Assembly (NCBI GenBank): GCA_007644065.1
Contig: VJWN01000003.1
Location: forward strand, 1,922,001-1,986,000
DNA: 64,000 nucleotides
Direction: 5' to 3'
Origin: Margaritispora aquatica
Lineage: Eukaryota > Ascomycota > Leotiomycetes > Helotiales > Discinellaceae
Part shown: positions 35,533 through 48,090 of the stretch, one piece after another
How positions within the stretch are numbered: the stretch's first letter is position 1
Layout: each line of letters starts with the position of its first letter
Position numbers and translations under genes: made by a program
The notes under the pieces: generated by a model
Database searches by the model: none
The model's input: the letters and a program-made list of their open reading frames with translations, nothing else
What the model was told of the DNA's origin: nothing

Positions 35533-37106
35533 GATGGCTGATGTAACAGGGCTAGTAGAGGTCACGAGCCGTTTGATGCTTGAATTATTTCGAGTTTGTC
35601 GAAAAACCTGATTAAAGCTCACAGATTCAAGAACGTCCAGAAGCCGCCGCAGCGCGCCTGTCTTATAAGAATACTACATGGCGCTTTTAAACAATATGCA
35701 GCATTCAGGCTGATTCAAAAAAGTAGAAATTCTGAACACCAAGTCCGTGGTCGTGGGTTGGTGCGGCTGCGCAGATGTCAACAAGCATGAGGTTTGATGC
35801 CCAAAGGAGAAATGGAAATGCCGATCTGGGGAAATCTGGCGGTTAAATGCACCGGCTAATTGCTTCTCACCACTACCATCAATATCTACTATCAAGGAGG
35901 GGGATTGAACGCTTCCTTCTGTTTTACGAATTTGATACAATGCATGTTCTGAAAGGTCTAGTGACCATAAGAGTTTGATCCTTGTCGTTGTTTGTTTTGT
36001 TTGTTATTATTATGCTTTTGCTATCAGCAATACTGGGCATCCCTTGAGTCTATCCACAACCACAAAAACTCTAGTCGGGCACTCATATTGGAAGCATTAA
36101 TTGTGCAGCCAATGAGTGTACCCACTTTTGAGGCGTAGGCAGTTCTTTTGTCTTATTTCTGCTGTGGTATGTTGCTGTTATGCCCACTCTACGTGGAAAT
36201 TTCTTACTAGAATGCAATGCCTCGAGCTGGTTAAGCTCTCGTTACTATTATTTAAGATTGCTTCTGCGCTGCCACAATGGTGCTTCTAAGCTGCGCTTCA
36301 AGTACTGGCGACGAGATACTATATGAGTACAGACATTTAATCAATATCTAAGCCCTACCCTAGTCCAAATAATCGGCTTGACGTCCCTAGGTGCGATTTA
36401 TTTTTTATTCAGTGACCTGTCTAGCCAAGTCCAGCATCCGTTATCTCGGCGCTTGCGGGGAAGGAACATGGAGGATGACGTGCGAGTGCTTGATTGCATG
36501 GTTCGACAAGCTTGAAACACTGACCTAGAGTCTTGGTGACCGGAAAAGGATGCCGTAGAAGATGATTAGAAGCTGGATAGACGTTTATCTCTGAAGCTAG
36601 AGGTCTACCGCCCACTGTAAATGCCGACGGTGAGCTTTTCGACTACCTAGGGATTCTGGAGGACATTGAGAACCCGAAGAATGTTCACAAAATACCCTTA
36701 CTCATCGTCATGTTCAGAGTTGAAGGAGACATAGAGACTTTCCCCCGAATTTCAAATCCTTCAAATATTGAGGAATATAATGCAAACTTGGTTTAATATT
36801 TCTGTTGTATTTTCGCCCTCATCAATGTTCGGTACTTGAACTTGGGTATGGTATCAAGGCCGTTCGGCTTGGCACATGAGTGGTCTTCATACTACTTCAT
36901 CATCTGGTCAGGCTAGTGTCCAAGTCTACTTTGCACTTACCCACGAAGATATCTCGTAGATGCATAAGTAAAGGTATTCCCCCAAGAGTTCTTGGGCATA
37001 TGGCAACTTGCCTGTTACAATCCTTTGTCTTGATTATCCAAGTTCCGAACCTTCATTCGATATCTTCGCATATTATTTTATATTTCAAACCATAATTGTA
37101 GTCATC
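35533..37106. other. Divergent intergenic region, 1.6 kb
   Basis: Between the GH5 gene (-) and the RING gene (+). Only short ORFs without motifs. It should contain both promoters; no distinct TATA seen. Confidence 0.45.
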
Positions 37107-39224
37107 ATGTCTATTCCAATTAACCGACCAGATGCAGTCCATGTATCACCAGGGTCATGGCCAGTTATGGATGAGGAGCAGGCAGGTTACGAAATGCAGC
37201 AACCCAACCAACCAGTAACGCGGAGCGAGAGAATATTCGAAGAGTTTGCTAACGGCCGGTAAGTCTCATCACTACTTCTACAAAAAAGTACCTATTGACA
37301 CGAACAGATATGAGTGCGCCATTTGTTCCGATGAGATATCCGCGCAAGCCAAGTGTTGGGATTGTTCGACCTGCTACCATGTCTATCATTTTAATTGTAT
37401 CGTAACCTGGTCGGAACGGTACGCCTCCAAGCCTTACTGGCCTTGCCCAACTTGCAAACGATCGATCCCCCAAGAGCAGCTGAACACCGCATCATGTTGG
37501 TGCGGCAAGCAAAATCACAGCGCACTAGAGCTTATTGGGAATACATGCGGATCCATGTGCTCGAGACTCAACAGATGCGTTGCCAGATCTTGCGTTACTG
37601 CGTGCCAGAAGCCATGCCATCCGGGACCATGTGATCCTGTAGAGTGTCTCTCCTTCTGCCCATCCAAGCTATCAGCTGTCACAAAACCAACAGTTGATTC
37701 TCGAGATGAGACCGGAGATGTAAGCAGAGGTGGCAGAAGCGAAGGTGATAGAAGCAGAGGTGGTAGACGAGGACGTGGACTATGGCCCTCCTCTGCCTAT
37801 CAACAAGAGTCATCTGCACATCAACCTGCAAACCGAACAACATATCCTAACAACGGTGGTGGTGCGAATCCTTCAGAACCAAATGGTGGAGATACCGGTT
37901 TTCATATTTTCAATATGATAATGTCAGCACTCTTCCTCGCCGTCATAAACGGGTTCCTCGTAAACTGGGCTGTAAATCGCTCCAAATGGTGGACTCGACC
38001 TCTGAGCTACATCTATTTCACTGAGCATATGCTCGGGCACGACAACCGCGGTGCACTCGCCGCCTTTATCCTGAATATCTTAATTGGTGCTTTGTTCGTT
38101 GGAGGCCTTATTGGAAGCTTAAAAACACTCCTTACCAGGAGATTTGGGCTTGACAGGCGTGAACATACTTTTCGGCGTCTCTTCATCTCAGCTGTATTGT
38201 TGATTCTCGCTGCTGGTCTGACTTTCGGATTTAACCTTGTGTAAGTCAAAAGCATCACGAATTCGATGACAAAGCTCTAATTCTAATTCCAGCTTAACTT
38301 TTCTGCCTGAACAGATGTGGTTTGACCAATTTCACCACAGCTGTGACGGATTCGACACTCGGGTCTCGTTTGATAGAGGTACGTACTTAAAAGTTCAAAA
38401 GGATTAAGACCTCTCTAACACCCGGGGCAGAAGAGTGTCGCGGGAGAAGCGGATGTTTCTACACACCCGAAACCAACTTCGCCCTCATTGCATCAGGGGG
38501 CTCATCCGGACTTCACCACATTACTAAACGCAATATTGACAAGTTCGACATCATCAAGAGCACAGACTACAGCCTTGCAACCAACGCACCGTTCTACCAA
38601 TACTACCGTGTCAGAGGCATTCTCGCACCCTCTCCCAAGACCACTGATGCCAGTGGTCCCATATCCATCGATTTCGACCTCGCCAACTACGCATGGCGTC
38701 TCTACGACATGGCCTTATCGTCAAACTCCACACAAGCACAACTAACTACACTGTCACCAAGTACCGTCACTCCCAATCTCATCAAGGAAGGTACATGGAC
38801 CAGCACCACACGCTCCCAACCCCACGCCGTATTCACCAACATCTCGCTGTCGATTCCAAACCTCTATTTCTACACCCACGACTGCCACTACCAGCCCTTC
38901 ATGAAGGTGTACCGCACGACCAACCAAACCGACCTCGCGATCCACCAGCAGGCACGCATAGAGTGGAGTCCCAGCAACGAAGACAACGTCGTAATGCGCA
39001 CCGCAAGTTTCGGGCACGGGCCGCATGGGTTGCAGATTTGCGCCAGGAGGGGCTACTATGATGTTGGTTCGCCGAAGGGAGAGGGCGAAGTAGATGGGAA
39101 TACACAAATGAGGAAGGGAATGGGAGAGGATGTCATCGTCCCGCTAGGCTTGCTCGCTGTGCTGAGGAGGGATATGTTTGAGACAGGGAAGATGGGTGAC
39201 CAGTGCTCGTTTGCTAATAAGTAA
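37107..39224 (+). CDS. RING/NF-X1-type zinc-finger protein with three TM segments and lumenal domain
   Basis: Four exons (37107-37258, 37308-38240, 38293-38378, 38431-39224), 654 residues. Residues ~52-110 form an NF-X1-like RING: CAICSDEI, WDCSTCYHVYHFNCIVTW and WPCPTCKRSIP. An NF-X1 repeat follows (CVTACQKPCHPGPCDPVECL). A low-complexity Arg/Gly and Ser/Asn link precedes three hydrophobic helices: IFNMIMSALFLAVINGFLV, GALAAFILNILIGALFVGGL and LFISAVLLILAAGLTFGFNL, the last continuing across intron 2. The ~240-residue C-terminal part begins QFHHSCDGFDTRVSFD and has three N-glycosylation sequons (NST, NIS, NQT) and several Cys, consistent with a lumenal or outside position. With the RING on the cytosolic side it could be a membrane ubiquitin ligase (inference). 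Intron 2 acceptor at 38292 was chosen over one at 38316 because only the former keeps the C-terminal frame. Confidence 0.8.
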
Positions 39225-40009
39225 GTATTGAGGTAGCGGGTCTGTTACCAAGTTAGTGGCAAGTACCTGGACGCTTACCCGCTTGATCCCTGCTTTTTGA
39301 GTAAGCGCTCTACGGATTAGATTCTTCAAATCATCGAGGCGAGGCAGAGAGGGAGTCGCCTGACGTTGGACTAGATACGAAGGAGGTAGCGCCATATTTC
39401 TGCAGATGGAAATATCAGTTCTTTCAATTAATCAATGCAATCGAGTTCAGATTGGATTGGATCTACTCGAATTCTTATTAAATACGCTTGCTCAATCTCT
39501 CTCTACTATACCAGTCATACCTCCCAATTCTTCCTGATCGAAACGTAAAGTTACTGGGCACTCGATTTTGACTTGAAACACCGCATGAAAAGCCTTAGCG
39601 CCAGGACCTAAACGTAGCAAAGTCGAGTCTCGAGCATATGCAATAAAGCCCTGTAGGAATGTGCAAAATCGAAACAAGAAGTTATTATGGATAGCAAAGA
39701 GGCGAATACAGTACCTGGGAGTTCTAGGACTTAACCTCGACCAAATCTTTAATACCTCGGTGGATGCGCTGGATAATGTGTGTATAATTTGTAGAATTGA
39801 TGTCATCATGAAGCAAAGTAGTAGAAACTCATGAATTGAATCCTAATGAAAAGAGCAAAAAGCAATCACACTGCTCGTGGCTCGTTATCGTCTGTGATGA
39901 ATAGTGTCTCGTCCACCAAACACTCACCATTAAAACATACTCAAGCGTTCGACCCACCAATAACATAAACGAACGCATCTGTTGCCTTCAGCAGGTAATA
40001 CATTCAATC
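39225..40009. other. Convergent intergenic region
   Basis: Between convergent 3' ends of the RING gene and the 40010-40881 gene. A 105-codon minus ORF (39492-39809, true ATG) was considered but its apparent intron breaks the frame (see rejected). Confidence 0.4.
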
Positions 40010-40881
40010 CTAAGCAGTCCTAGTTCTCTTCGACGGCGAGCATGGAGGCTCATCATAAGCACTCGTATCGCTCGACGAGCATGAACCAGCATCATTATCA
40101 TCCTTACCCTCTTGAAAACCACTCTCAGCCCAATCCGCCAAAGCTAACTGCAATCTATGAGCACACACATGATTCGGATCTCTATACTGGTCTTCCTTTT
40201 CCTTCCGCTTCCTCTTCCCATCAGTGTCCGCTACCACCGGAGAAGAAGATGCCAAAATGAGAAGTGAGGAGGTCAATCCACCTTCAGACAATCTAAGCGT
40301 AGATATGGACGATTCAGCTGAGGACTCAGACGATGTTGTTTCTGCTCGATCGAAAACACCTCGCTCGCTTGTGGAGTCCACAGAGCTGGACGGGGAGATA
40401 CACGCTGTTGATGGGCATGATTCAGGACGACAGCATAAGCAGGTCGGTTCTTTGTCACCAAAAGAGTCGATGTCCCATGTATGATTGTGTCCCGTCGGTG
40501 TTGTTGGCAACTGGCCACTGGCAGAGAATGAGTCTTCGTCCGGTACCATCAATATGTTAAGGATATTGTCGTTTTCTGATCTTGGTGATTCTGGACAAGG
40601 CATGTTACCATTTGCAATATATAGTATGGATATTAGGGATTCGAACCATCCTTATTAGCCACATCAATATCGCCATCCTCAGACTCGTTTCCCTTTGAGT
40701 TCTCGACGAAATCTAGTGGAACCTCCGTGTTTGTATTATCTACATCCTCCCTTCGGGTGCGGATTGGTATCTCAATTTCCCATAGAGCTGCGGTGAGGTC
40801 TGTATTCTCGGCCAAAGGAGACGACTCCGAATCGAAGAAATCCTCATCTGGGCTGGAAACATCGGAATAGTGATATTCCAT
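40010..40881 (-). CDS. Unknown acidic Ser-rich protein
   Basis: Two exons, 40881-40647 and 40590-40010, join in frame (G|AA) to 271 residues; the 56-base intron has a weak GTTCGA donor and a good TTGTCCAG acceptor. Without splicing there would be two adjacent ORFs of 82 and 197 codons, each with its own ATG. Exon 1 protein is acidic (DVSSPDEDFFDSESSPLAEN). Exon 2 has NILNILMVPDEDSF, a cysteine cluster (TCLCCRPESCPSTAC), a Ser/Glu-rich stretch, the basic patch DGKRKRKEKE that could be a nuclear signal, then ALADWAESGFQEG and the end SPSKRTRTA. No family recognised. Composition suggests a regulatory nuclear protein; that is inference. The cluster of five Cys in 15 residues is its only distinctive mark. 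Confidence 0.6.
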
Positions 40882-42280
40882 AATTTTTGGATTTGTGTCC
40901 TTGTTAAAGATTCTCAGTAATAGTATTCTTAAGCTGATTGGGGATTGTCGTTTGGCTATTTGGTGATGATGGTATCCAGAAGAGAAAGCTAATTGACTGG
41001 AAGCACAGTCATCGGTTTTGCGACTTCTGTTTTTGACGAATCCCCATGGGAAGCAGGGACTCTGGATCGAAGAAGAAATTCTTGCCCGTGCATGACGATC
41101 TTCCATTGTAAGGTAGAGCCAAGCTGTGAGTGTGCATCTTTGGCTACGAAAGTGCAGTAGATATCTAGACAATCAGACACAAATAGCACCCATCACCAAC
41201 AACAGACGTGAATCTATCTTCCAAACATGACAGGTAGCTTGCTCTGTATAGATCTTACTGAAGCATTTATTTCAAGGTAGATAATCATCTTGAAAGCAAG
41301 TAGCTTATAGGTTAGCTGGAGACGAATTTAGCCATGACAATGTGCTGTTTTTACCAAAAGTAAATAGCAAAGGTACAACAAGGTAGAATGAACAACGTGA
41401 TTCAAGACTCAGCATGAAAACATGAGAGGCAGAATATCAAAGCCTTCCACTTGCAATAACTAGCCGACCCCCTTGCAAGCCTCCTACCTTATAAATGCAC
41501 CCCAACAAAACTGTTCACAAATACCCTCATTTTACTACACCCTCCCACCTCAAACACACAGATGAATTTCAGGCCCGATGCGATGAGTGATGGCACATTT
41601 ACGACTTCGCAAACGCCAAATCGTCATGATCGTCATTTCAAGAACTCGACTGCGCCTCTACTTTACACAAACTGCCAAGTTCTCATCTGGAAGCTCTGAT
41701 CATTTCAAGGAATTCATCTATATAACATTCAACTTTGAGCAACAAGTCACAGAACGGAAACGGAATTAATAAGAAGTACGAAGTCAGATACACAGGAGTT
41801 AAGGTACCAGTAGTTGATCTGCCATTGTTCTGCAAAGAAATCAGGACGCGTCGCGTCAACAGATGAGGTGGGGCATTTCGGTCATATGACCCAAAACATT
41901 AACGGGACTTCCAGGCTCATCACTTCAAAATGTTGGTATATTGGCATTTAACTCAACTCATATCTTAAACTTCACTAACTGAGAAACATGCAGCAACGAT
42001 CGAATGTCATTGCGACTTAGTTTAAAGACTAAAGATCAAATGCTGGGCCTTACGGAAGATGAAGTTGCAATTAGAATTAAGCTCCTTCAACTCTTCACTC
42101 ACATAATCCCACCCAGTCCGTTCCAAGGTATCATCTCAAAGCGCTAACATAATCATGCCTACTGAATCTAGTTGCCGTAGCAAACTAGTAACAATGCAAA
42201 CTCAAAAATAAACAGCAAGTACATAAAGAAGGCCTTGGGTCAGGGCATCATTTATGGTCAAACCAAGATCAATGAAAGAC
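40882..42280. other. Intergenic, 1.4 kb, no gene seen
   Basis: Promoter side of the acidic-protein gene and 3' side of the sugar transporter. AT-rich from about 41560; no supported ORF. Confidence 0.45.
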
Positions 42281-44192
42281 CTAAACCGTTTCTTCTGCGG
42301 GAGAAACTTTCTCGGCATCTGGAGCCTCATTCTTGCTAGCCAATTCACCAGCATAGGTTGAGTGTGGAACCCACTTAGCTGAGGTTCGTGGAGTTGTCTC
42401 CTCGAGCATACGGTCGACCTGTTCCAGGGAAAGGCCCTTGGTCTCGGGGATGAGGAGGTATGCATAGACGAAGCATGCAGTACACAGAGAGCCCCAAACG
42501 AAGAAGACCTGTCGCAATGTCAGTATCACGCATCATCATGATATCCACTCTGAAAAGAAATGCGCAGAACTGTTCTCGAGACTTACACGAGACTTAAGAT
42601 TAGCTTCACCCTTATTGCTGCCAACCATGTATGGGGTGATAACACCAATGATGCAGTTCCAGAGCCAGTTGGAAGCTGTGGAGAGACCAACACCACGAGA
42701 GCGAATTGGCAGAGGGAAGATTTCGCCGATAAGAACCCAAGCACCTGAGAATAAAGATCAGCTCAGTTCTATGAATTATGCATCAGAGTAGCTTACCAGG
42801 ACCCCAGGTAGTTGCAAAGAAGAAGATGTAAATACAGATGAATGCAATCTGTGCTGAGGTCGCAGCATGGTTGGTTGGGACTGCACCATCTGCAACTGTT
42901 ACACCAATGATGGCCTGGAACTCAAGATTAGCCTAGGTTCAGTCATGTGTACAGATTGAAACAATTACAGTGATAAATTCGCAAATCAACATTCCCAGAG
43001 CCCCCCAGATCATAATAGGACGACGACCAAAGCGCTCAATGGTCCAAAACGAAAGAGGAGTAGAGCAGACATTAACCAAGGTAGTGATCAAGCCGATCAA
43101 GAACGGATTGCTGATTGTTCCTAGCTCTTGGAAGAAGGTAGTACCGAAGTAGAAAATGAAGTTGACACCAGTCCATTGTTGCATCATTTGCAGCGAAGTT
43201 CCCAAGATAGTTCGGCGCAAGTTAGATGATGGTACACGAAGACCACCAGTGAAACAGGACAGCCAAGTGCTGAAGTAACCGCCTTGTGGGATAACCGACA
43301 TTTCGTACTCATTGTTGGCAACGATCTCGGCTAATTCAGCTTGAATTAATTCAGATCCTTGTGGTTGACCACGAAGTCTAGTCAAAACGTCGGTCGCTTT
43401 CTCAAGATTACCCTTCTTGACGAAGTAACGAGGTGATTCTGGCAGTAGAAACAAGCCTCCACCAAGAATGAGAGCCCAGAGGATTTGAATTGCAATAGGT
43501 ACACGATATGAACGAGTATCAAGTAGATCCTGTGTTGCGTAGTCGACACATGAAGCCAACAGAATTCCAATGGTAATACAGAACTGGTATCCTGAAACAA
43601 GGGCACCTCGAACTTTCTTGGGAGCGATTTCCGACATATACAGGATGATGATGGCAGATACAAATCCCACACCAAAACCAGCGATGAGACGACCAGCTAC
43701 AAGAAGACCCAATGCAGTGGAAGCAGTTTGGAGAATAACCTGCTTCAGTGTCAGCTCCTCTTCTTGATCCAAAAGCTCTTTCACTTACACCAATCACGAA
43801 GACAATGCAACCAATTATGATGGTGGTACGTCGTCCAATCCAATCAGCAAGATCTCCAGCCATCAAAGCACCGAAGAATGTACCGGCAGAGAGGATTGAG
43901 GTGATCAAAGACTTCTTCCAGGCTGGCAAAGTGAAAGCTGCAAGCTCAGCGGCAGTGGCATCAGGACCGGGAATTGGAATGCCTTGATAGAGTGAGATGA
44001 AGTATCTAAAAAGAGCTGTGTCAGAAAGACTTCTCAACGCTTGATACTTAAACAGTCTTACTTCATTCCCATAACTCCAGAGATGTAACCAGAATCAAAA
44101 CCGAAGAAGATACCACCGAATGAGGCAAAAGCACACATCAAGTATGCCTTCAACGTCACCGGGGCCTCAATGCGAGAAACATCGCCAGCCAT
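42281..44192 (-). CDS. MFS hexose/glucose transporter
   Basis: Twelve-TM proton-coupled sugar transporter of the plasma membrane. Six exons, five short introns; start at ATG 44192 (MAGDVSRIEAPVTLKAYLMC), end at 42281. Sugar-porter signatures: GGIFFGFDSGYISGVMG in TM1, DLADWIGRRTTI loop, GRLIAGFGVGFVSAIIILYM with SEIAPKKVRGAL, PESPRYFVKKGN, LQMMQQWTGVNFIFYFGTTF (QQ-TG-N sugar-site motif of TM7), ERFGRRP loop, WVLIGEIFPLPIRSRG and PETKGLSLEQVD. A ~45-residue cytosolic tail rich in Glu/Ala follows. No long C-terminal sensor tail of the Rgt2/Snf3 type, so it is a transporter rather than a sensor. It is closest in style to fungal high-affinity glucose/monosaccharide transporters; substrate is not provable from sequence. 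Upstream lies a long region (44193-47489) without genes. Confidence 0.93.
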
Positions 44193-47100
44193 TGTTGCCG
44201 GACTTTGCTTTGCAGCAGGTATCAAGGATGTATTGACGGAATTAGGAGAGGAGGAAGAAGTCGAAAAATATCTGAGGTGGTGTTGTGTGATGAGGAGTTT
44301 AGGTCGAATCTGATGTAAGATTTGATATGTTATGGAAGAGAAAGAGGAGAAGGAGGAGATGGGAGGAGAGAAGGTAGATTTTGCAACCACAAAGAAGTAA
44401 GCTAAACGTGGTGCAGCCGACGAGGGTAGTGACGATTTATACTTGCATCAAGCTCGAGCTGGAAGTTACCTACAGCTAGGATGCCTTTCTCTATTCGATG
44501 TTGAAAGATTATCAAAAGTGGTTAGTCTCAATTCAACAACCAACACTGCAACCAACATTACCTCATTGCTTCCCGTCGCTGACGCTGATGTTGGCATGGG
44601 ATATCTTGTTGGGATTGATTTGTTCTTCCCAATTGGCACTTTCAATTTTCCATTTCCCACTTCATTATTTAATTTATGTCTCGTGGTTGTTACATGCCTT
44701 ACATGCCGTGCATGCTTGAGCCATACCTCAGCCATACCTTCCTCTCTTGTATCGCATGTTTTCTTTGGATGAATCGTACAACGGCCTGCAGCCAAACGAC
44801 AAAGGTGAGGGTAAGCTTCCTATAGCTCCCCCTGTACCAAAGAGCTCTCCCCAGAACGAGGCTGATTCAGACCGTGCCGTGCATACATACCCCGTATGTG
44901 CATTACCAACCCCGCGCTGTGGAAGCACACCTCGAGTCCTCGACCGGGTCATCTCCAATGAACAATTTTTTTTACAGCCATATTCAAACGGCCCGACTCC
45001 CTCGACTGAATTTGATGGCCTTCAGAATGGTCAGAGTTTCATTCTATCTCTCCATTGCCAGACAGTGGATCATGATTCAAGTCAACACGGTCAACATTCA
45101 CAACTCCCATAAGCCGAGAACAATTCAAGATGTCATGAGGCCACACTCCATTCTCCTGTTTGCCCATTTCTTTGTCATTTCAAAGAGTCTACAGTTGTCT
45201 ACAATAGCTGACAAATTCGATCTAAGTCAGTGCTCATAGTCTATCTACGATTATTGAGATCGGATTATCGTTGCTTGCTTGCCCTCATATCACCAACTGT
45301 GTATCTAATTCGGATTCCAACAAATCGATGTATGCAGTAACACCTGGTTCGGTGACACTTTCGGGGAGGTTGCACTCCAGGCCCGAAGGTCTTACTTCTG
45401 CGTTAGCCACCTCTCTCCAATTAAAGATTTGCTCGCATTCATACTTTTATGTTGAATGGAATAAGGAAAAGATGTATGGCTTCACTCTCCCTAAATCTCT
45501 ACTCTTCCGTACTTCGTGGCTTTCCACACAATATCTATGCCCGAGGCGTCCCCGAGAAGGACCGTTAGGGACAGTTATATGGTGTATGGCTGCCCGCCAC
45601 CAAAGTCGACAACAAGTAGGGCATTGCACATCAACGCCTCTTTCATGCCGATGTCACAAGATAATTTTCTTTTGCAGATCACGAGAACTTCTTCTCTCAC
45701 CACGAAGCTCGGCACTTGTCATGAAGTGGTATTAGCTTTTTAATCTGTATACGGGATCTACGGTTGTCACCGGTATAACTCACATCCATACAGTAGCGCT
45801 GAACTGTTTCAAGGCCAGTACACAACCTCGATTGAATGTGATTTTTGTTATTGCACTTTGATTGGCTGGTATTCTGAAGAACGCCTCGATCCCTGAGAAG
45901 CTTTTCGTTGTGACTGGCTACAACGACGCAAGCCAGTACATATCCAAACCAGCCAGCTCGAGGCATACCTGGAAATCACTCATGCTTGACATCTGGAGGA
46001 CCAAGATGAGTCCGTTTGATCTTTAGAGGAGTGAATAGTGAAGAGTGTGGCTTGTGTTTCACCAGGTCATAGAACCATGCAAAATGCCACATCCCGTCCT
46101 AGTCTCGCTTCGAGGATAAACAACAGTGGCCCAGTCGCCTGTCCAGGAGGCGTTCCAAAGTTCTGGTCTTGTCAGACATCACACAATAAGACAGAGGTGC
46201 AGTACAACCATGCCAGCCGCCAAACTCGACACGCATTGGTACAACACGAACGAAAATACTTTAGCAGTTTGGACGCAGGATTATATTAAGAGTATGCACA
46301 AGATCACTTGAAGGCTGCTCTACTATGACGAACTTGCCTCTCAATATCACTTCTACACTTTGGGCATAGAGTACATATCCGCCCTGAACTCCCCCATTAT
46401 CTTTGTTGATTTTTGTCAGTATATTCCTTCACCTTAGGTTGCTTCATGACCGCAGCTGAACCGAGGTGACATATGCTGGTGGAATTGCGTGCAAGAACCC
46501 TTTTCTTGGTGGTGATACATCTATCTGTTGGCTGTGATAAAGGCTCAGCTAATATTTTTAGGATTGTGTCATCCTATAGCAACCACCATCGATGCAATCC
46601 TTCTAAGCACGGCAAGGTACATCAGCGGCTGTCATGATAGGAATGAGCGAAAGCTGCACGAAGCTATAACAGTTGGGAAATTTGATTCTTCAAATGCAAG
46701 CGCTTAACCTAGCATTCTTTCTAGGTCCATGGCCGAAGTCTCAGATACAAAAGGCCTTGAAATTTTGTTCAGATCTCAGAAATTTACCATGAAGACCTAT
46801 GAACAAAAAGGAAATTTACGTCTCTCGACCTCATGACGGGTCTTGAGTCTTTGTTCCCCACAATCGGGTGGTCTTTGAAGACTGGCGATTGCGGGGTGAG
46901 ATTGTGTCAGCCACCATTCAGGGTGTCAGCGAAACAAATTCCACGAGGACGATGGTGGCGCTCACAAAGCAAAACAGCTGGTTTTTGAAGGGTGTTGTGA
47001 CTGTCGACCAGCGAATGGTAAGTGTTTTTGGGGATGCGCACCGATGCAATCGTCTAGGAAATGGGCTGTCCAGTTTTGAATGGTGTTCGATATGTATTGG

Positions 47101-47489
47101 ACATGACACGACAGGTTTAGTCGGCATTTGACGACCGACTTTTCATATTTGATTTTTGATCACTCTTTACGTACATACCTCGAGAGTAAGTTGCAGGGTT
47201 CTTGTGCTATTTCAGGCATATTTCCAAAGCATAAGCTCTCTAGAAAGTGTTTCTTACAATTCAAGACATTTGCAAATAGTCAATATGCAAAGCACAGATA
47301 CATGCTTGTCTATTGTTCTTTATATCGGATGCTTGTGAAATCTCCCCCAATTCTTTTTTGTTGATGATTAAAGAACTGTTTGAATTGCCTGGACTTTATT
47401 CTTGCAGATAATCTACGCAATACCTATATACAAAGTCCACCACATAACTTCCTCAAGGAATGGCTGCACATACGTCAACAACTTATCAA
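44193..47489. other. Gene-free stretch of 3.3 kb
   Basis: Upstream of the sugar transporter and downstream of the small membrane-protein gene (47490-48090). Several ORFs of 70-150 codons exist on both strands (for example 44747-45112, 45271-45735, 45697-45966 and 46868-47131), but none shows a motif, a signal peptide or convincing splice-linked partners. The first few hundred bases should contain the transporter promoter. A decayed gene may be present. Confidence 0.45.
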
Positions 47490-48090
47490 CTAGACTGTGG
47501 TCGTGGCAGCGTTAGCAGCTACTCTATCCGCTTCCTCTTGCTGCTGGATCTTCAGAACTGCTTCCAAGTCCTCGTGAGCAGTCTAGAGAAATAGATGTGT
47601 CAGTGTGTATTCACGCTTCGACGGATCAAACCCAAGATGTCACTACACGTACATAGTATGATATCTTGAATTTCTACATCGAGTTAGCGAGAACAAAAAA
47701 CAGCAATGCCCAAACGATGAAAGTATCGCTTGTTGAGCGAGTCGAGATAGTCAGTCCACACACCTGAAAAGCCCGAAGATGCTCCTTCGTCCACCCTTCC
47801 GTCTTGAAAGACCGCTGTCCCAACCGCGTAGCCCACATAGCACGCCAGAGCGCTGTGATTCCATGCCGCTCGAGGAATTCCTTGCATTGCACCCTTTCTC
47901 GCTCGCATTTGATTTTGTCATTACCGCTATGGTTCATGGCGCAGCCCAGAATCATTAAGCCGAAGGCACCCATAATCAAAACGCCAATGATCGGTATTAG
48001 AAATGCGTCGAGCATGCAAATGTGGTCGGGAGGGCATTTGGAGAGGGCGGCGGCGAGTTCGGAGGTGTGGCTGCTGCTGCTGCTGTTCAT
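47490..48090 (-). CDS. Small single-pass membrane protein, unknown function
   Basis: Three exons: 48090-47764, 47673-47653 (a 21-base micro-exon) and 47582-47490; 146 residues. The acceptors have GCTAAC-type branch sites and the joined frame ends in EEADRVAANAATTTV. The N-terminus is Ser-rich and polar, then one TM helix (MLDAFLIPIIGVLIMGAFGL and a few more residues), then a basic Cys-containing segment with CERERVQCKEFLERHG and LWRAMWATRLGQRSF, and a helical tail (TAHEDLEAVLKIQQQEEADR). No cleavable signal peptide, so probably a tail-out or signal-anchor protein. Read without splicing the ORF ends after 138 codons with a spurious hydrophobic tail. No known family; role unknown. Confidence 0.65.

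Noticed and set aside
39371..39809. Possible small minus-strand gene with hydrophobic start (MMTSILQIIHTLSSAS)
   Set aside because: A good intron (39714-39651) exists, but splicing it shifts to an early stop, while the unspliced frame has no motif. The evidence conflicts, so I did not call it.
40636..40650. GATTCGAACC resembling a tRNA T-loop
   Set aside because: Lies inside the intron of the acidic-protein gene; no cloverleaf around it.
44747..45735. Two plus-strand ORFs of 121 and 154 codons upstream of the sugar transporter
   Set aside because: Starts are not ATG at the listed beginnings, no motifs, and opposing-strand ORFs of similar size exist, as expected by chance.
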